Source of the DNA: Hysterium pulicare CBS 123377
Taxonomy: Eukaryota > Ascomycota > Dothideomycetes > Hysteriales > Hysteriaceae
Reading direction: 5' to 3'
Length of the DNA: 64,000 nucleotides
Assembly (NCBI GenBank): GCA_000467715.1
Contig: AJFK01000541.1
Location: 1-64,000, forward strand
Below are positions 9,901 through 17,772 of the stretch, one piece after another (position 1 is the stretch's first letter; every line of letters begins with the position of its first letter). Position numbers and translations under genes: made by a program. The notes under the pieces were generated by a model. It was not told the origin of the DNA. It was given only the letters and a program-made list of their open reading frames with translations, and did not search any database.

Positions 9901-12039
9901 ATTCAGGGACTACGACACGAAGTCCAGGAACTGCAGCAAGATGTTCAAAAGGCCAAAGCAGCCCAGGAAAATAAACAAAGTGAGAATAAGCAATTAAGGG
10001 CGAAGGTTAATATCCAGCACCAGGAGCTAGATATTTTGAAAGCTCGGGACGCTGAGTTGCAAAGTGTCGTGTTGCAAGATCCGATAACAGTCGACACCCA
10101 GCCTAGCACCAAAGTGGATGACCAAACCCAAATCGGGGAACGTGACTTGGAATTATTTGAGCAACCGCCCACGGCAGACCAAGGCATCTCGTTACGCATT
10201 CCGGGAATGCAGAATGCAGTTTATGTTCCGCGGGTCCGTGCGGCTGATCTTCAACAAGCCGAGCCCACCATGATCATTATCGAAGGCAGTCGTGATTTCC
10301 CTCTGAGTGGTGCGTTCGCTGAAGATGGCCACGGCGATTTTGATGGCATGCTTCCCTCTGATGTGGAAATAGCCTCGACTAGCACCAGCCCTACAATCGC
10401 CGCCTCCGAGGATTCCTTGGTTCAAGAGGATGAGTCCAATGATCATGCTTTCGAGCGCAACACTCCCGAAGACATCATCACAACGGAAAATGATGGTCCA
10501 GCGCATGAGGCTTTCGACCAGGATACGGCTAAGACCCCCATGCCTGAGGCTCCCGTGGATGAGGTTCCAATGAACAAGTCTCCCGAAGACGAGGCTCCTG
10601 TCGATGAGACCCATGTGGATCAACCCCCAGCGAATGAGATTTCAGCGAATGAGACTCCCATGAAAAATACCCCCGTCGACACTCCCTCCAGTAATAGTAC
10701 GCCTACAGATGTTAATCCTGGACCTAATCTTCCCGCTGATGATGCTATTCCAGTGTCTGAGGCTACCGAGGATGCTGGCCCCATCAATCTTGCACCTGAG
10801 CTTGATACTCCAGAAGGCGTTACTCCTAACGGTGAAAATGCTACTCTATTGGACGACGCTTCCAGGGTTGATCCTATCATAGAAACTGTGTCTCCGCTCC
10901 AAACGTCAGATACTGCCGCGATCCAGGAATACCCGACATCCCCCGGTGGCATTGCTAGCCCTGGAGCTTCGTTTTCTTCTCCCAGACGGCGATATAGACG
11001 AATTTCCCCTCCCAAGCAAGTTATCACCAGCGACCTAGATGATCGCATCTCAGATCAAGAACCAAGCGCACCCTATTCTACACCTATTCGCTCCATAGAC
11101 GAACAAATTACCCCAGTCAAAGCAACTTTTCACGCAAATCAATTACCAGGTTCCGCCCGAATGGTCCCACGACCGGAGGCCATTGGCCTAGTCGACCCCG
11201 GCTCAGCTCAAGAACCAAGTAGACCTCATTCTGCACCCATTCGAAGAAATGACGAACAAACCGGCCCAGTTAGTGCATCTCCTCGCGGAATCCCTGGTAA
11301 AGATTCTTTCTCTGGACCCCCTTTCTCTCCCCCAACTCTTGGTATGAAGCGATCTCCTCCTCCTAAGAACCTCGACACTAGCACCACGTCCTATGATAAC
11401 TTATCCCCAGGGTTGGGTCCTCGGACTGCCCCTCTTCCCCCGACAGACAAACATTTTGGCCCGAGATATGCATCTTCTGGCACAACGGAGGTACCCGCTT
11501 CAGCAAGACCGATATCCGAGGCCCTAGCGGGATATACTGCGGAAGAAAAACGCCGAAAGAGGGAGGTTCCAGGAGAGATTATGAAGAGTATGTACCACAA
11601 GATCAGACATCCCTCCTCGGCCAGAAATAGCCCCAAAACCGAGCCGGGTACTCCAAACTCCGCGAAGAGCCGAAAGTCCTTCTTTAGCCTTCACAGTTCT
11701 GGCGATAGCACGTTACCCCCAAGTCCAGCTAGTAACATGACTAATGGCCAAGTTGCGGATTCGATAGCTGGCAGTGTCCAGAAACATATTCAGAAAGAGA
11801 ATAAGAAGGCCGAGAAAGCGAGAAAAGATGCCGAGAAGAAGAACGCCAAGGAAGAGGAAAAGAGGAAGGAGGCGGAGCAAGCTAGACAGAAGAAGGAAAG
11901 ACGAGAACAAGAAATCATGGAGAAGAAGAAGAAGAAGCAGGAAGAAAAGGAGAGCAAAAAGAAGGAGGAAGTCGGAGAGAAGAAGCCGAGCGGTATGCAA
12001 AAGCTGATAGGAAGAGGAGAGAAAAAAGGAGGAAGCTAA
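6952..12039 (+). CDS. Giant membrane-anchored coiled-coil protein (1695 aa)
   Basis: Single-exon gene of unknown function and the largest in the window. Hydrophobic segments lie at about residues 17-36, 105-125, 163-184, 194-213 and 224-241. A coiled coil runs from about 318 to 1040 and carries at least four diverged repeats around 'L.SAN..VEEER..Y' near residues 441, 517, 653 and 738. An acidic Pro/Glu/Asp-rich region follows (about 1150-1330, units such as ETPM.NTPVD), then a Ser/Pro-rich region, and a basic KEEE-type helix (about 1610-1690) encoded partly by AAG/GAA runs. After an A-run near 12024 the +1 frame stays coding-like for about 25 codons (EEAKEKKPQSSK), so the true C-terminus may differ. 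A possible donor GTAAGC follows at about 12064. It stands directly upstream of the first F-box-like gene. Confidence 0.8.
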   Translation: MAELLHLAHEWAQLHPIEVVAAGTVLLFSSNAGVYFYRRPEIAALVCRGLGLCSIPDVTYPPYIPSAEKFTPAQLPYCALPPDNSFAFVRFWLYCHIIEPTLNRLNGIYGFITICLFQLYTSLASFSSRLSYGITWLSIESSRTLSSVSEKTSICAPSSTASIISRGLIIILVTLLPCLFMAIWRRYGNDGPNVMTMVSIWSLLVSLAAYVTVWRNPGCVSIPDAFFIIFVVIAVFLADYFTSKEIVDDAFSIMARVASSVFARIRLTNRPTIEPRNFSVQPLQPSVDLLASETITMDAATQTIEDTSENAVDSIDKKASDELQSLRDQVSRLEGHLQLKETKVNELQANTKTQQNIIAKKEQTLDENREEIDKLTSKNETLETTVADLKTTVADLETARSEDGVVRTDLASSFKTAEEKAQKTITDLADEKEKTADLEQKLKSANLEAEEKRENYVKTHEENEEFRKQDKDLKDKLDKVRSKRNSMRSEIATLKLELQAAANKTQEANAAPEGIRKELESANKRVEEEHQNYLQSNEQLGNLQNALNKERTEHASELTALKSKFQAVKKEAREAVCSACSVKQEKITALNDQVRSTKGQIVELDKQLSDFKKEHTTLKTTLGKEHTEKEDQGRETNTASETKQTKIDNLIGDVSSANAKVEEERGRYAELNKDFGDLQKRKTDLENTLGNERTEKDSIARELATVNSKLETAEEKFRQTMTALEVEQKKNEVLDEQLKSANVQVTLDRDRFVELRTSVNNLETDKMRLDTELQKERKEKTTKVSGLEGELTRTRTLRDQLQTGLDTANNKISAFEKAEVSYKTKLTELEDAKASVASAKDAELDRMIASRDEHIAKRELVDKEIENLKAAKTSSEADMKKLKQALDSADTDLFAKSMSEQSTKDKLEAAKSEIRVKDARIQDLDKEIDSAKAAITTREVAQETLEAENTSLKDKLDKTRNSEQSTKDLLEDAKRIITNMETMIQGLRHEVQELQQDVQKAKAAQENKQSENKQLRAKVNIQHQELDILKARDAELQSVVLQDPITVDTQPSTKVDDQTQIGERDLELFEQPPTADQGISLRIPGMQNAVYVPRVRAADLQQAEPTMIIIEGSRDFPLSGAFAEDGHGDFDGMLPSDVEIASTSTSPTIAASEDSLVQEDESNDHAFERNTPEDIITTENDGPAHEAFDQDTAKTPMPEAPVDEVPMNKSPEDEAPVDETHVDQPPANEISANETPMKNTPVDTPSSNSTPTDVNPGPNLPADDAIPVSEATEDAGPINLAPELDTPEGVTPNGENATLLDDASRVDPIIETVSPLQTSDTAAIQEYPTSPGGIASPGASFSSPRRRYRRISPPKQVITSDLDDRISDQEPSAPYSTPIRSIDEQITPVKATFHANQLPGSARMVPRPEAIGLVDPGSAQEPSRPHSAPIRRNDEQTGPVSASPRGIPGKDSFSGPPFSPPTLGMKRSPPPKNLDTSTTSYDNLSPGLGPRTAPLPPTDKHFGPRYASSGTTEVPASARPISEALAGYTAEEKRRKREVPGEIMKSMYHKIRHPSSARNSPKTEPGTPNSAKSRKSFFSLHSSGDSTLPPSPASNMTNGQVADSIAGSVQKHIQKENKKAEKARKDAEKKNAKEEEKRKEAEQARQKKERREQEIMEKKKKKQEEKESKKKEEVGEKKPSGMQKLIGRGEKKGGS

Positions 12040-12586
12040 AGAGAAGAAGCCTCAAAGCAGCAAGGTAAGCGTTTCTGAGAAGGGGGAATGAGAACTTTTG
12101 AACTCTGAGTGAGTACGTACTCGTGTGAGGGTAGTGGTAAGTGAAGGTGAATGTTTTTAGTATTTGTAATTTGATCGGCTCCTTTTTAATCATTCTTGTT
12201 CTTAGACATGACGACTTGGTTGAGATACAGTGATTGGTGGGCTCATGTTTGGAACTCATTGGAAGTTAACGAGTGCGACGAAGGATGTAACCGGTAATGT
12301 TTATGTGGTCAATCATGTAAGTTTGCTTTCGGGTACTGATTCAGTATAGTGGAAGGCCGACACGTCACAGCAAACCACCAAAGTGAACACCTATATATGT
12401 CGCTCTTCACGCTATATTCACTCACCCATTTGGGAAACACTTTCAATTCCGCGCTTCGACATATATAGTGAATACAAAATCAACCCATCCCCGCAATATA
12501 AATACCTCCGACTACTCTATGCTCTTCTTCCTTGCCTTTTCCGACCTCCCCTACCCAGTCCACATCCAACCATATCATCAACGACA
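12040..12586. other. Intergenic: 3' flank and F-box-like promoter
   Basis: This holds the 3' flank of the giant coiled-coil gene, including a GTAAGC donor-like site at about 12064, and the promoter of the F-box-like gene. An in-frame upstream extension to 12383 exists but lies across the TATA element and is treated as non-coding. Confidence 0.5.
12413..12520 (+). promoter_or_regulatory. TATA promoter shared with next paralogue
   Basis: TATAAATACCTCCGACTACT starts at 12497, 90 bp before the ATG at 12587. Near-identical TATAAACACCTCGACTACT starts at 14456, 89 bp before the ATG of the next copy. Both are preceded by a TATTCA(C/T)TCACCCATT(T)GG block (about 12415 and 14401). The shared block and spacing show that the tandem duplication included the promoter. 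Confidence 0.6.
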
Positions 12587-14104
12587 ATGGCGTCCATCAA
12601 CGTTTTGCCAACTGAAATTATGGATAAGATTTTCGGCTACATATTCTATCCTTCCGACCAGCAGTCATTTAAGACAGCTACTGCAAAAGTTTCAAAGTTT
12701 GGCTTTGGTCAACATTTCGAGACTATTCAAATAATGATGCATCCATTAAGCATGAATTATTTGCTGCGGATATCCAAGACTCCAGAGTACGCGTGGCACG
12801 TGCATCACATCATCTTCGGAACTGAAAACCTCTCCAACCATGATTACTATACATATTTCTTCAAGACTTGGGATCCTCACATGGGATGGGTTGAAGATAA
12901 CCTATGGGACGAGCAGCCTAACAAGAAGAAGGAGTTCATGACCTTGTTGCACGAGCAAAAGGAGATGCACCGGATGGGAGATGACGTGCGCATTCTCGTC
13001 GACGTTATATCTCGATTTCCAAACCTGGAGGACATCTTAATTCGCCCAAAGGCACCTAAGGTCTACGACTATAAGGAATACTTAACGGACCTTGACGGGG
13101 TTGACAGCGACTACGATCATGAGAACGACTCAAAGGACGAGGACGATGAACTCTATGCTATTGATTACAACTTTCGGGAACACCAGCTTGAATGGCATTT
13201 ACCACATCAGCTATTCAACCCGGCGCGCTTCGAGAGCTGGGGTTTACAGCAGCTTGAGCGCCGGACCGGTAGAAGAATTCCGGAAATGCTTCGAAACCAA
13301 GAAACCCGTATCTACGGCACAATCGACAAGGTTCTCGAAGAACTAAAGCTTTCACGGGTCAAGTTATTCTTAGATACCGTGAAATCGGAAGAGCCACTTA
13401 CGGCTACGTGGGAAGTCAAAACAACCACCAAACCAAGTGATCCACTATATCGAGCGCGAGGTTTGAAATTGCAAATGGAGATTGAAGGCTCCACTGTCCA
13501 TCCCAATTATAATATTATTGGGCCTGAGGACAGCCGCGACATCGAAGAAGTTTGCTTTCGAAGAGCTTACGACTATGGAGGTCTATCTGACTTTGTAGGC
13601 CTTATTCAAACGCCCTTCCGAAACCTACGACGACTCCAGTTCATTCGTGTGGAACTTCACCTATCTACCCTTTCCCATTTTCTGCAAAGACAAGCTTGGG
13701 AGGCACCCGGTCTCTCAGTCATCACTATACAGGATTACTGTTACGCGTGGTCTCATCCCCATGCCTTGTTCACCGAGGTCTTGGAAGTTTTATTTCACAT
13801 GGGTCAGCTACAAGAACTCAACTTGAGCCACATCGGCGAGGAATGCGGAACGCCTAAAATCGCCGAAGATACAGTTCTAATAGAACGTGAAGATTTTTCT
13901 TATCCAGAACTCGACCCACGATATTCTACGGCGGAGTGGAAGGGTGCAGAGGTTAGACTGGGGCTGCATTCTGTGCTTGGAGATTACGGTACGGTTACAT
14001 TTTACCATATTGATTCTCCAGGAACGTATCCGCGGCTGACAGTAATAGACTTCTCCAAGGCAAATGATTTTGTGGAGAGCTGTAGGCCATGTTTGGGGAA
14101 GTAG
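12587..14104 (+). CDS. F-box-like family protein, intact copy (505 aa)
   Basis: Single-exon gene. The N-terminus has an F-box-like core (LPTEIMDKIFGYI, residues 6-18) where F-box proteins bind Skp1. It is followed by the family blocks 'FETIQIMMHPLS' (about 44-55), 'IIFGTENL', 'FPNLEDI', an acidic insert (about 165-190), 'SWGLQQLERRTG', and a C-terminal 'YSTAEWKGAEVRLGLHSVL'. F-box proteins usually serve as substrate receptors of SCF ubiquitin ligases; the substrate of this family is unknown. The start at 12587 is chosen over an upstream in-frame extension because it lies 90 bp after a TATA element and gives the family N-terminus MASxNxLPTEI. It is the only intact member of the 12-22 kb cluster. 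F-box assignment rests on a short motif, so 'F-box-like' is the safest label. Confidence 0.8.
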   Translation: MASINVLPTEIMDKIFGYIFYPSDQQSFKTATAKVSKFGFGQHFETIQIMMHPLSMNYLLRISKTPEYAWHVHHIIFGTENLSNHDYYTYFFKTWDPHMGWVEDNLWDEQPNKKKEFMTLLHEQKEMHRMGDDVRILVDVISRFPNLEDILIRPKAPKVYDYKEYLTDLDGVDSDYDHENDSKDEDDELYAIDYNFREHQLEWHLPHQLFNPARFESWGLQQLERRTGRRIPEMLRNQETRIYGTIDKVLEELKLSRVKLFLDTVKSEEPLTATWEVKTTTKPSDPLYRARGLKLQMEIEGSTVHPNYNIIGPEDSRDIEEVCFRRAYDYGGLSDFVGLIQTPFRNLRRLQFIRVELHLSTLSHFLQRQAWEAPGLSVITIQDYCYAWSHPHALFTEVLEVLFHMGQLQELNLSHIGEECGTPKIAEDTVLIEREDFSYPELDPRYSTAEWKGAEVRLGLHSVLGDYGTVTFYHIDSPGTYPRLTVIDFSKANDFVESCRPCLGK

Positions 14105-14544
14105 GGGCTTGAACTTACTTCATGGCAGATAGATGCTGTAGCTGTAGATTCACAATGAGGTTTCTATGGTTTGGTGGGAGGGTGGAAAAGCCGGCATTCA
14201 TATATCGGCTTATGGAGGAAAGGAGCCTACGGTACTGTGATCATCCTAAATACTAGATTCAGTATGCTTACGATCCTGTTAGACACTTAGTTGAAAAATA
14301 CTTCACCTTCCTATTATTGAGTGTTGACCGTTCATCAATTCAGAACCGTCATTGTGGTAATGTCGACTCCTTCCACGTGATTAAACAGGGAGGCGAGGAT
14401 TATTCATTCACCCATTGGATTATAAAGTGATTTCAGAACGCATGTCTTTTCACCATATAAACACCTCGACTACTCTGGATTTACTTTCCTCGGCTTATTC
14501 CACCTCCAGTCGCCCACCACCAGTGTCCACTACCACCCGCAACA
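14105..14544. promoter_or_regulatory. Intergenic with duplicated F-box-like promoter
   Basis: 3' flank of the intact F-box-like gene, then a copy of its promoter: TATTCATTCACCCATTGG at 14401, TATAAACACCTC at 14456, and a CT-rich leader to the ATG at 14545. A CACGTG lies at about 14376. Confidence 0.55.
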
Positions 14545-14601
14545 ATGGCTTCATTCAACGACCTCTCTACAGAGATAATCGATAACATCTTTGATCATAT
14601 C

Positions 14602-14703
14602 TGTTGAAAGTAGCTTAGCCAGTGGCCAATGCGGACCTCGGTTGGCGTATAAAACCCCTGAATGCGCGTCCAACCTTTCTCTCTTCTTCAATTCACTTCA
14701 ACA
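14602..14703 (+). repeat. 5' LTR of TRIM (102 bp)
   Basis: Direct repeat identical base for base to 14957-15058. It contains a TATAAAA at 14648-14654 that could act as LTR promoter. Ends are TG and CA with inverted tips TGTTGAA/TTCAACA. Confidence 0.9.
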
Positions 14704-14715
14704 GGTTATGAGCCC
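14704..14715 (+). other. Primer-binding site of TRIM
   Basis: GGTTATGAGCCC follows the 5' LTR with no spacer and is complementary to the anticodon-loop segment of initiator tRNA-Met (GGGCUCAUAACC in fungi, from memory). This internal-tRNA priming is typical of the copia lineage. Confidence 0.65.
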
Positions 14716-14750
14716 GGGTAGCGCTCTTATATCTCCTCCCCTTATACAAA

Positions 14751-14912
14751 CTAAGGGCTAGGCTATAGAGCCATTCACTACCGCATACAAAGAGCAAAGG
14801 GCCTAAGAGCCAGGCCATAGAGCTATTTACTGCCGCATACAAAGAGCGAAGGGCCTAAGAGCCAGGCCGTAGAGCCACTTACTACCGCATACCAAAGAGC
14901 GAAGAGTAGGGC
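14751..14912 (+). repeat. 52-bp tandem repeats inside TRIM
   Basis: Roughly three imperfect units with a period of 52 bp, seen from CCGCATAC at 14781, 14833 and 14885. Each unit carries GGGCCTAAGAGCCAGGCC-type palindromic bases and a CCGCATAC(A/C)AAAGAGC core. They fill most of the internal region. Confidence 0.75.
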
Positions 14913-14948
14913 TATCAACCTCAATGAATTAAGGCCACCTCCTAATCT

Positions 14949-14956
14949 AGGGGGAG
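14949..14956 (+). other. Polypurine tract of TRIM
   Basis: AGGGGGAG lies immediately before the 3' LTR, the position where plus-strand priming occurs in LTR elements. Confidence 0.65.
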
Positions 14957-15058
14957 TGTTGAAAGTAGCTTAGCCAGTGGCCAATGCGGACCTCGGTTGG
15001 CGTATAAAACCCCTGAATGCGCGTCCAACCTTTCTCTCTTCTTCAATTCACTTCAACA
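14957..15058 (+). repeat. 3' LTR of TRIM (102 bp)
   Basis: Identical to the 5' LTR at 14602-14703. The host F-box-like gene resumes directly after it. Confidence 0.9.
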
Positions 15059-16485
15059 ATATTGAGTTCGCTTGCGACAAGTGATCCTTTCGCCTGGCCA
15101 CTTCCAAACTCTCGAAATTCGCGTTCGGCCAGTACTTTGAGACAGTTTCGGTGATGCTACACCCCCTAAGCCTGGATTATCTCGTCAAAGTATCGCTTGA
15201 GCCAAAATTTGCGCACCATGTAAAGCATATAGTCATTGGGGTGGAGACTTTATGGAACATCGAAGATTCTGCACGATCTAGTCGCCGCCCTTGGAATAAC
15301 GCAAAGGAGTTTTTTGAGCCACTGTGGGCAGAACACCCGGCGAAGAAAGGTGCATTCGAAAGCTTGTTCAAGAACCAGGAGGTTATGCGGGAAACGGAGG
15401 GTGATGTGCGGGTTCTAATCGAAGCAATACCTCGATTTCCCAATCTCGAAGGCATCTTCCTAGTTTCCGACATTCACCACTACTATACCAGCAGACTCTC
15501 TTACGCTAAGGAACTTGAGGAAAGAGAGTTGGATATTGATTCGGACGATGACGATGATAACGCAGCTGAAGACGATGCGGTTAATGTTGAGTTGACCTAC
15601 CCATATCGATACCCCAATCGTTGCTGGAGTTGGGGTTTAAACCAAATCTTTCGACGAACTGGAATCGACATTTCGCACTACCAGGAACCCCAATATTGTC
15701 CTGCATCTCGGCTTTGTAGCACAACTACCAAGGTCCTTACGGGATTGAATTTTACAAATTTCAAAACGTCTTGGTATCCTGGTGAACCAGGAGCAGCAGT
15801 CACCTACGTTTCGGAGGTCAGGAGTAGATTCATACTCGGTCATCCACTCTATAACCCTCAAAAATTTACGGTAAAAGTGCAGCTCGACAGAATAATTGCA
15901 AATCAAATGCTTTGTACTGCACAAGCTCGTGAAACTGAGGAACTCGACATCCGATGCACATGGGGATATGTTCACGATGCGCAGCCTTTGAGAGGTCCAG
16001 TAGCGTTCAAGAACTTACGTAAATTCTGTCTCGTTCGGTGTCGCATTTACAGTCAGGATATCTTTCGTTTCTTAGAGAAGAGTACGAACGAGGCGTCTCT
16101 CCGTAGCGTCACTATACGATACTGTCGCTTCTATGGTCAGGGTGAAGGTTATGTTCCCTGGACAGAGATTTTTCTTATCCTCCACGCAATCAGCTTAGAG
16201 GAGCTAAACCTCAGCCACGTCCAAGAACCTGACGCGGAATTTAGAATCGTGAGTGATCCTATAATCATTCCAACATGTTCAGATCATGCGCCAATCTTGA
16301 AGCTTCCTCCGCAGTATTCGACAGCCGAATGGAAAGGACCACAGATTCAGAGAGGACTTCATAGCGTCATTCACAGGCTGAGAACAGTGGGATTGTGTGC
16401 AGAAGACTCGCATATTTGGATGGAATGGGGTCCAGTAACCGATTTATCTCTAGCCAACGACGCAGTTGCTGGTATGATTTCGTAA

Positions 16486-16869
16486 GAGGGTGTCGATGGA
16501 TTTTAGTAGCCATGTTCTCGGAGATGTTCATGGAACTATCAGCAGGGCTAGACAAGGGTAACTATTCAGACTATATGGAGCTTGTGTGGTCATTGAATCC
16601 TATTAAGTGTATTTTAACTATGGACTTTTTCACAACGACAACACTTTTGATTGCTCTTTAGCAAGGCGTTAGTCCCGGAGACTATGAGTAGGCGAAGAAG
16701 TGATTCAGTTCGTGTGAATTAGTAGAAATGTGCGGAAAGCCGGGCCTGCAGACATCAAAGAAGATATCACCTTGCGTTTCCCTTTAGCGATTAGTAAATA
16801 ATTTCACAGTATTTTCCTACCCCACAGACTAGATTACAAAATGTGACGAGTTGAAGGCCTGAATCAGAG
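16486..16869. other. Intergenic, no gene seen
   Basis: 3' flank of the split pseudogene and upstream DNA of the next fragment. No F-box half of the next copy could be recognised here. Confidence 0.5.
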
Positions 16870-17772
16870 TGGTCATGGACACGGTTCAGTTCAGGACAGT
16901 CGAACCATCAATTCCGCCGCATTTTGTAGCTGGGGCTTGAAGCAGATCGTGCGCCGAAGAGGTCCGAACTTTGACCGGGACAGGATTTTAGACCGCTTCA
17001 AATATGCATACGGTACCATTCGCAAGGTTTTCGGTGAATTTGGGCTAATAAGGTTGACGTTGCACTTGAGCTCCCGCGACTATAGTAACTTTGAGTTTCT
17101 TGCAACTGGAGAGATGGAAAATGCGGTCACTTCTGACAAATCTGTACACCATCTCCGACGCATCAAGTTACAAGTCGCGGTCGACAAATACTCATCTAAT
17201 GGTAACGACATTCTTTTCACGGCCCGCGATGGTCAACAAGTTCGGGAGTTTGTTTCCCATAGAGCAAAACTTCATTTCACTGTTACTTGGAACCAACCTT
17301 CGCGGGGGTTGCATCAATTCGAGAACTTGCAGAAACTCGTATTGAACGAGGTGTATCACAACGATTATTTCTTCTGCCATTTCTTGAGGAAATGCTTTAA
17401 ACTGCTGCGTAGCACCACGATGAGCCATTTCTTACTATTGCCTATGGGGACAACGAAGAGCCGGAGGAAGGGATCTGGAGGAGACCTATGTGCGTCCTTC
17501 GTAGAATGACTCAATTGTAAGAGTTGGATCTAGATCATATCTATGAGACCTCTAGGGAGACTGATCTATGTGTCCAATTTGGACAACACTCGATCAATAC
17601 CTTAACCAGTAGTTTAGGTAACTTGGTCCCGGATCCCAAGTATACAAAGACGACCTGGAAGCGCGCCGAGATACCTAGAGGGTTAGAGTTTATACGTGAG
17701 GGCTACACGCGTGTACTATGTTGGGGTTTGCTTAGTGATGGACAGGAAACTGAGTTGGTGGTCAACTTATAG
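16870..17772 (+). pseudogene. 5'-truncated F-box-like family fragment
   Basis: Only the second half of the family is recognisable. A long frame (about 16937-17509) contains SWGLKQIVRRRG, YGTIRKVFGEFGLIRLTLHL, HLRRIKLQVAVDKY and FENLQKLVLNEVYHNDYFFCHFL, which align with the intact copy (SWGLQQLERRTG, YGTIDKVLEELKLSRVKLFL, FRNLRRLQFIRVELHL). After a stop, a second frame (about 17524-17772) has the family tail PKYTKTTWKRAEIPRGLEFI. The F-box and HPLS parts are missing upstream. This is an old, decayed copy in the same orientation as its neighbours. Confidence 0.65.

Larger units (their letters stand above)
14602..15058 (+). mobile_element. TRIM, miniature copia-type LTR retroelement (non-coding)
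   Basis: A 457-bp element with two identical 102-bp direct LTRs (14602-14703 and 14957-15058). Each LTR begins TGTTGAA and ends TTCAACA, so it has TG...CA ends with 7-bp inverted tips. The internal part is 253 bp without coding capacity. Directly after the 5' LTR, GGTTATGAGCCC matches the complement of the initiator tRNA-Met anticodon arm, the half-tRNA primer used by copia-type elements (established knowledge). Directly before the 3' LTR lies AGGGGGAG, a polypurine tract. Flanks ATATC and ATATT fit a 5-bp target duplication with one difference. Identical LTRs point to a recent insertion. It looks whole as a non-autonomous element, and would depend on a related full-length element for movement. 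Confidence 0.85.
14545..16485 (+). pseudogene. F-box-like family pseudogene split by a TRIM
   Basis: The second copy in the tandem array. The N-terminus MASFNDLSTEIIDNIFDHI begins at 14545 and is interrupted after codon 19 by the miniature LTR element at 14602-15058. Beyond the insert the same gene resumes (SFRLATSKLSKFAFGQYFET) and stays open to 16485, with HPLSLDYL, VIGVETL, FPNLEGI, SWGLNQIFRRTG and the C-terminal YSTAEWKGPQIQRGLHSV. A TGA at 15082 lies in the resumed frame where the copy at 19259 has TGT (Cys), so there is a second lesion besides the insertion. The long remaining frame (15154-16485) suggests recent loss. Compared with the intact copy it has the same acidic insert. It could still give a truncated protein lacking the F-box from an internal start, but that is speculation. 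Confidence 0.75.

Noticed and set aside
12383-12586. Upstream in-frame extension of the first F-box-like gene
   Set aside because: It runs through the conserved TATA block shared with the next copy, so it is promoter and leader.
14602-15058. Considered a MITE or other DNA element
   Set aside because: Direct 102-bp terminal repeats with TG/CA ends, primer site and polypurine tract fit an LTR-type miniature element instead.
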